From positions 1 to 17,495 of the forward strand of contig JAEZHF010000008.1 of NCBI GenBank assembly GCA_023416745.1: a stretch of DNA of 17,495 nt. The letters are read 5' to 3'. A program made the position numbers and the translations under genes. Every line of letters starts with the position of its first letter. The stretch's first letter is position 1. The notes beneath the pieces were generated by a model. It worked only from the letters and a program-made list of their open reading frames with translations, did not search any database and was not told the origin of the DNA. The stretch comes from Bacillota bacterium (GTDB lineage: Bacteria; Bacillota; Clostridia; Christensenellales; SZUA-584). Shown in pieces: positions 13,278-17,495 of the stretch.

Positions 13278-15113
13278 ATGTGCGGTATCGCGGGAATCGT
13301 AAACTTTGAAAAGAACATGCTGGACGAATGCAAAACGCTCGCGGCAATGATGGATGCCATTGCACACCGCGGGCCGGACTCGGCGGGCACATTTCTGACA
13401 CATCAGGTGGCGCTGGGGCACCGGCGGCTCACCGTTGTGGACCCTGCGGGCGGCAGTCAGCCGATGATACGAAGCATCGGCAGCAATACATACGCCATCG
13501 TGTACAACGGCGAGCTGTACAACACGGAGGAGCTGCGTCAGGCTCTCCACAAAAAAGGGCATACCTTCTCCACTCACTCGGATACCGAAGCGCTGCTGCT
13601 GTCGTACATCGAATGGGGCCCCTCCTGCGTGGAGCACCTAAACGGTATATTTGCCTTCGCGATATGGGATGAAAAGAAACAACGCGTGTTCCTCGCGCGG
13701 GACCGTATGGGCGTCAAGCCGCTCTTCATCACAAGGGCGGGCCACGCTTTTCTGTTTGCCTCCGAGATCAAGGCTCTGCTGGCGCATCCGGATATAAACC
13801 CCGTGCTGGATGAAGGCGGCCTGCTGGAGCTGTTCGCGTTAGCACCCGCACGCACGGCGGGTAAAACGCTGTTTTCCGGCATTGAAGAGCTGCGCCCGGG
13901 CGAGTGCATGATCTATTCGCCGCTCGGCACATACGTCCACCGCTACTGGCAGTTCGTCAGTGCAGAGCACACCGACAACCTGCACACCACCACGGAGAAG
14001 CTGCGCTGGCTGGTAACCGACTCCGCCAAGCGCCAGCTGGTATCCGACGTGCCCGTCTGCACCTTCCTGTCGGGCGGCCTGGATTCCAGCGCCCTTTCCG
14101 CCATCGCGGCGCAGGACGCCGGGGAGAAGGACGGCATACTGCGCACCTTTTCCATCGACTACGCCGAAAACGAGAAGTACTTCACCCGCAGCGTGTTCCA
14201 GCCCAGTCCGGACAGCGATTATATCGACGTCATGCGCCGCCACATCGGCAGCGACCACATCACGGTCACGATAGACACCCTTGAGCTGATCGCGTCGCTA
14301 AGGGACGCCATGATCGCCCGCGACCTGCCCGGCATGGCGGATGTGGACTCGAGCCTGCTGCTGTTCTGCCGCCAGATCAAGGGCTATGCAACCGTTGCGC
14401 TGTCGGGCGAATGCGCAGACGAGATATTCGGCGGCTACCCGTGGTTTTACCGTGAGGATCTGCTGGGCCTCGATATGTTCCCTTGGGCCAATTCGCTGGA
14501 TCTGCGCCGTAGTGTGATGTCTAAGGCGCTCTCCCGCCTGAAGATCGAGGACTACGCCAAGAGCCGCTATTTCGACACCGTGGACGAAACACCGATGCTG
14601 GGCAGCGAAAAGCCGCTGGAGCGCCGCCGCCGCCAGATGTTCTATCTCAACATCAAATGGTTTATGTCCAACCTGCTGGAGCGCAAAGACCGGATGAGCA
14701 TGGCCTGCGGACTGGAGGTGCGCGTGCCGTATTGCGACCACCGCCTCGCCGAATATGCGTGGAACATACCGTGGGACATCAAAAACCTCGGCGGCATGGA
14801 AAAAGGCATACTGCGGCTGGCGGTGAAGGACCTGCTGCCGGAGGAAATCTACAACAGAAAGAAAAGCCCGTATCCCAAGACGCATCATCCTGAGTATACG
14901 AGGCTGGTGTCATCCGCGCTCAAGGAAACGCTGGCTAATCCGTCGGCTCCCATTCACGCGCTGGTGGACAAAAAAGTGGTTGAAGAGATGCTGGACAGCT
15001 TAAGCATCGTCACGCCCTGGTTCGGGCAGCTGATGACGGGACCACAGCTGTTTGCTTTCCTGCTGCAGCTCAACATGTGGCTGGAAGAATATCGGGTCAG
15101 CATCAACTTTTAG
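13278..15113 (+). CDS. asnB: Asparagine synthase (glutamine-hydrolyzing)
   Basis: 611 residues, normal length. It makes asparagine from aspartate, ATP and glutamine in the cytoplasm. The N-terminal glutaminase domain has the catalytic Cys2 (MCGIAGIVNF), HRGPDSAGTF, VYNGELYNTEELR and ARDRMGVKPLF. The synthetase domain (from about 220) has the pyrophosphate loop TFLSGGLDSSALSA and the motif SGECADEIFGGYPWFY. A C-terminal tail VRVPYCDHRLAEYAW matches the family. Start ATG at 13278 follows GGGGG with 7-nt spacing, and Cys2 must be next for activity. Diverges from the ECF operon. Its TAG interlocks with the stop codon of the convergent GerMN gene. An overlapping name in Firmicutes is AsnO; without a tree I use asnB. 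Confidence 0.96.
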   Translation: MCGIAGIVNFEKNMLDECKTLAAMMDAIAHRGPDSAGTFLTHQVALGHRRLTVVDPAGGSQPMIRSIGSNTYAIVYNGELYNTEELRQALHKKGHTFSTHSDTEALLLSYIEWGPSCVEHLNGIFAFAIWDEKKQRVFLARDRMGVKPLFITRAGHAFLFASEIKALLAHPDINPVLDEGGLLELFALAPARTAGKTLFSGIEELRPGECMIYSPLGTYVHRYWQFVSAEHTDNLHTTTEKLRWLVTDSAKRQLVSDVPVCTFLSGGLDSSALSAIAAQDAGEKDGILRTFSIDYAENEKYFTRSVFQPSPDSDYIDVMRRHIGSDHITVTIDTLELIASLRDAMIARDLPGMADVDSSLLLFCRQIKGYATVALSGECADEIFGGYPWFYREDLLGLDMFPWANSLDLRRSVMSKALSRLKIEDYAKSRYFDTVDETPMLGSEKPLERRRRQMFYLNIKWFMSNLLERKDRMSMACGLEVRVPYCDHRLAEYAWNIPWDIKNLGGMEKGILRLAVKDLLPEEIYNRKKSPYPKTHHPEYTRLVSSALKETLANPSAPIHALVDKKVVEEMLDSLSIVTPWFGQLMTGPQLFAFLLQLNMWLEEYRVSINF

Positions 15114-16639
15114 CTGTTTTTAATAATACCGAAATTGCGCAGGAACGGGTCTGACAAACACAAATATCCGGCAAGCTTGTCCGTTTGTTTGCCTTCCACG
15201 GTAAACTGAACGCGGTTGATGCCGTCCATGGCGGTGATGGTGTTGACGATGGAATAAACCAGCAGCATCTCGCTCTTTTTTGACAGGCCGGCGCAGACAT
15301 CTTTGAAGTGCGCTGACAGATCCACATACGCGATGTCGTTGTAGACATCCACCGACAGTATATCGATTTCCGTCATCCCGGCGCGCATCACCGTCCAAAC
15401 GTTGTCCCCGTCCTCTTCGAGCGGCCCTTTGAACACCTCGAGCACGCGTTCTCTCGGGCTCCAGATCTTACCCTGTTCCATACTCCTTTGCACCTCTACC
15501 AGCAGGTCGGAGCTTTTGTCTCCGAAGTAAATGGGGGCGCTGCTCCCGATAAAACCGACATAGTCGGATCTTTTCATTCCATAGTAGAACCAGTTCTCTT
15601 CATCCACGGTCACCACGGGCTTGCCGGCGACAAATATGTCCACTGTCTTTATGTTGGGCACAAATCCTGTAATTGTATATATGAGCGCAGCATAGGATTG
15701 CAGCGCGCCCGATGAAGCCGCATATCCGGAGCGCACGGGGCTTTTCGCAAAATACAGCTCCAGCTTGAACTCTCCCTCGCCGGCATCGGTAAATACAGAC
15801 TCTTTGAGTTCAATATCAGCGACAAGCGGGCTTCTCATTGAAGCGGAGTTCTGCGGGCCCTTTGCGAGTTCCTGGATCAGCCCGGCGACGAACTGGTTAT
15901 CCGTATATTTGACAATACGCACTTCGGGCAGAATATAATTGCCGCTCGCAGCGGTAAAATACAGCACCGTGGATATCTCGGATGTCTTCGGTGCAGGTTC
16001 TTCTTCCTCGTCGTTATTGCCCAGGCTGCCGTTTGCCGTTGCATCTTCATCAGCAAGCGCTGTCTGGCTGTCCGGCGCATATTTGGATTTCACGCTGATC
16101 CATGCGTCCTCAATGCTGCCCGTTTGCTTTTTCAGCGGTGCGGACGGGTTCCCCGCCAGGCCTTCACGGACGCCGTTGTAGAACACGCAGACCGATACCG
16201 GCCCCAGCAAGTCGGTGACCGTATTGGCAATCGCCTGCTCCAGTATATAGGCTGACATGTCCTGCATGCGCTCTGTGTCGTATCTCAGGTATACGTTGAC
16301 AACATCCTTGGAATACTCGATAAAATCAAGCGACATCCCCACCGGCGCAACGCTGGTCAGGCTTTCGTTGGACGTTCCTTTGAGCAGCTCCCTTATGGCG
16401 GCAGCGGCCGGATTTGTATCCTGCTCGACCACCAGCGTCCTTTGCTCCGCCATCAGTGTTTTGCTCGTTTCGTTCAGGAAATAGACGGCCGTCTTCATCA
16501 CCCGTCCGTAGTATTCCAGGCCGCTCATATCCAGCACGCTGGCCGGCACCTCTGTGCCCGCCACACGCCTGTCGCGTATCACACCGCAGCCGCCCAGCAG
16601 CAGGCACACGGCCAGAATCAAACATATCAGCCTTTTCAT
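15110..16639 (-). CDS. GerMN-domain lipoprotein with three GerMN-like modules
   Basis: 509 residues from the ATG at 16639, chosen because AAGGG lies 6 nt upstream and the signal peptide begins there; the frame extends to 16660 without support. Residues 1-18 are a lipoprotein signal with lipobox LGGC (MKRLICLILAVCLLLGGC), so the protein is probably anchored to the outer face of the membrane. Three GerMN-like units follow at about 45-160, 225-335 and 360-490, each with an [AIV]xx[ST]-[IV]-x-x-T-[IV]-T core (AIANTVTD, ALIYTITG, YSIVNTITAM). An acidic low-complexity linker lies at about 170-222 (NNDEEEEPAPKT). GerMN domains occur in B. subtilis GerM (sporulation/germination) and in other envelope lipoproteins; molecular role unknown. 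Its ribosome site overlaps the stop of the upstream GerMN gene (10-bp gap), so they are co-transcribed. Confidence 0.87.
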   Translation of the reverse strand: MKRLICLILAVCLLLGGCGVIRDRRVAGTEVPASVLDMSGLEYYGRVMKTAVYFLNETSKTLMAEQRTLVVEQDTNPAAAAIRELLKGTSNESLTSVAPVGMSLDFIEYSKDVVNVYLRYDTERMQDMSAYILEQAIANTVTDLLGPVSVCVFYNGVREGLAGNPSAPLKKQTGSIEDAWISVKSKYAPDSQTALADEDATANGSLGNNDEEEEPAPKTSEISTVLYFTAASGNYILPEVRIVKYTDNQFVAGLIQELAKGPQNSASMRSPLVADIELKESVFTDAGEGEFKLELYFAKSPVRSGYAASSGALQSYAALIYTITGFVPNIKTVDIFVAGKPVVTVDEENWFYYGMKRSDYVGFIGSSAPIYFGDKSSDLLVEVQRSMEQGKIWSPRERVLEVFKGPLEEDGDNVWTVMRAGMTEIDILSVDVYNDIAYVDLSAHFKDVCAGLSKKSEMLLVYSIVNTITAMDGINRVQFTVEGKQTDKLAGYLCLSDPFLRNFGIIKNS

Positions 16640-16649
16640 CGCAAACCCT

Positions 16650-17495
16650 TCAGCCCGCATTGATCAGCACATCCACCAGCGACGCGTAGGAGAACTTCCA
16701 TATTCCCTCTTCGCGCACCAGTACCACCGGTATATTGGTGCGCACGATGGAGTCGCCCTCCCGCGTTTTCATGGCGTAGTCCAGCATGACGATGGCCCCC
16801 TGGCCGTCGCCGGAAACGTTCATATCCGTCACATTAAACCGCTCGAGCACGTTGCCTTTGTCCGACAACGCATCGGAGAACGCCTTGATTTCTGGTTTCA
16901 CCGAGCCGTCCGAGCTGTAATATGCCGTGAAGTTGTACAGCCGGGTCCAGTCCTTTTTGGTAAAGGAGTCCAGCGCCTGCCACAACGTATACTGGGGAGT
17001 CAGTATCATGTCCTTCATGCGTCCCAGCGGTTCAAGGCGCTTGGTTCCGTCGGAATCCCATCCCGCTTCCTGCCGGGTGATGCCCTGCCCCACGCCGGCC
17101 TGCTTGTCCACATTGATCTGAACCTTGGAATACTTGCCCATCTCCACGATGGTATTGACGATGGAGCAGATCGCCATCTTCTTCTGATCCGCTACCGTTC
17201 CTTCTTCCAATACCACCTTTTCAGGCTCGGTGGACACGAAGGCCTCATTCAGCGTGATAAACAGAATATCGGCGCTGCTGTCCACGCGGACGAGCTTCAC
17301 GCCCTCCCAGAACAGACCGGTCAGCTCCGCACGGTTCACTGTCGGGCCGTTAATCAGAGCCCGCACCACCGCGTATTCCAGCGACTCGTTCACCGGCACG
17401 TTGATCGTCACCGTCTCACCCGCCAGCAACTCCTCCCCCCGGTAGGAGAAATACAGCGTCACGTCAAGCGAATCCTTGTTGGCGGATTCCGCGTT
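16650..17495 (-). CDS. GerMN-domain protein, partial (N-terminus beyond the window)
   Basis: 281 residues visible; the frame is open to the right edge. The GTG at 17462 is internal (NAESANKDSLDVTLYFSYRG), so the true start lies outside. Two parts: a GerMN module at about 10-125 of the visible part (VTINVPVNESLEYAVVRALI, VKLVRVDSSADILFITLNEA, ICSIVNTIVEMGKYSKVQIN) and a C-terminal domain of about 115 residues with the look of an NTF2-like or related fold (LTPQYTLWQALDSFTKKDW, AIVMLDYAMKTREG, REEGIWKFSYASLVDVLI). Probably another extracytoplasmic lipoprotein, but the signal is not visible. It is followed after 10 bp by the three-module GerMN gene, suggesting duplication and joint function in the envelope. 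Confidence 0.85.
   Translation of the reverse strand, partial: NAESANKDSLDVTLYFSYRGEELLAGETVTINVPVNESLEYAVVRALINGPTVNRAELTGLFWEGVKLVRVDSSADILFITLNEAFVSTEPEKVVLEEGTVADQKKMAICSIVNTIVEMGKYSKVQINVDKQAGVGQGITRQEAGWDSDGTKRLEPLGRMKDMILTPQYTLWQALDSFTKKDWTRLYNFTAYYSSDGSVKPEIKAFSDALSDKGNVLERFNVTDMNVSGDGQGAIVMLDYAMKTREGDSIVRTNIPVVLVREEGIWKFSYASLVDVLINAG

Noticed and set aside
13260..13637. Minus-strand ORF opposite the start of asnB
   Set aside because: Mirror frame of the conserved glutaminase domain; asnB motifs are unambiguous on the plus strand.
1..17495. CRISPR array, tRNA/rRNA genes, insertion sequences or phage genes
   Set aside because: No regularly spaced repeats with unique spacers, no tRNA cloverleaf or rRNA sequence that I could recognise, and no transposase, integrase or phage structural gene among the readable frames.

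Overview
The window (17,495 bp, fairly GC-rich) looks like chromosome of a low-branching Clostridia-type Firmicute, possibly near the Christensenellales; that placement is inference. Support: an mraZ-rsmH pair (start of the division/cell-wall cluster), rpsT convergent to holA, GerMN-domain lipoproteins, an ECF-transporter S component, strong Shine-Dalgarno sites, and frequent TTG/GTG starts. Most of it is ordinary housekeeping sequence, with one accessory-looking envelope locus (CotH/VTC/DUF4956) in the middle.

Layout. 1-1202: rsmH (partial) and mraZ on the minus strand, with a promoter and a run of TGG-type repeats at 10-bp phasing that looks like the MraZ operator; a plus-strand membrane protein of unknown function diverges from it (1203-1781) and ends at a shared bidirectional terminator. 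1854-6897: a minus-strand operon encoding a surface CotH-kinase protein with lamin-tail repeats (split into two reading frames at a nine-base homopolymer), a VTC-domain polyphosphate-polymerase-like protein with a long basic N-terminal tail, and a DUF4956 membrane protein. 7123-8059: two small zinc-ribbon membrane proteins, each with its own promoter. 8248-8514: rpsT (TTG start) with promoter and terminator. 8621-13135: a minus-strand operon ECF S component -> MBL-fold hydrolase -> comEC -> holA with tight or overlapping junctions. 13278-15113: asnB on the plus strand, whose stop codon interlocks with that of a convergent GerMN lipoprotein. 15110-17495: two tandem minus-strand GerMN-domain genes, the upstream one cut by the window edge.

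How the genes relate. MraZ probably represses its own promoter and so sets expression of rsmH and the downstream division genes. The CotH/VTC/DUF4956 genes share one promoter and probably act together at the membrane: a secreted kinase-like protein, a polyphosphate- or phosphate-polymer-making enzyme and a membrane partner. ComEC is the DNA-uptake channel and HolA the clamp-loader delta subunit; their linkage is common in Firmicutes. The two GerMN proteins are probably envelope lipoproteins of sporulation/germination type. The best leads are the MraZ operator array, the A9 frameshift in the CotH gene, and the CotH/VTC/DUF4956 locus.
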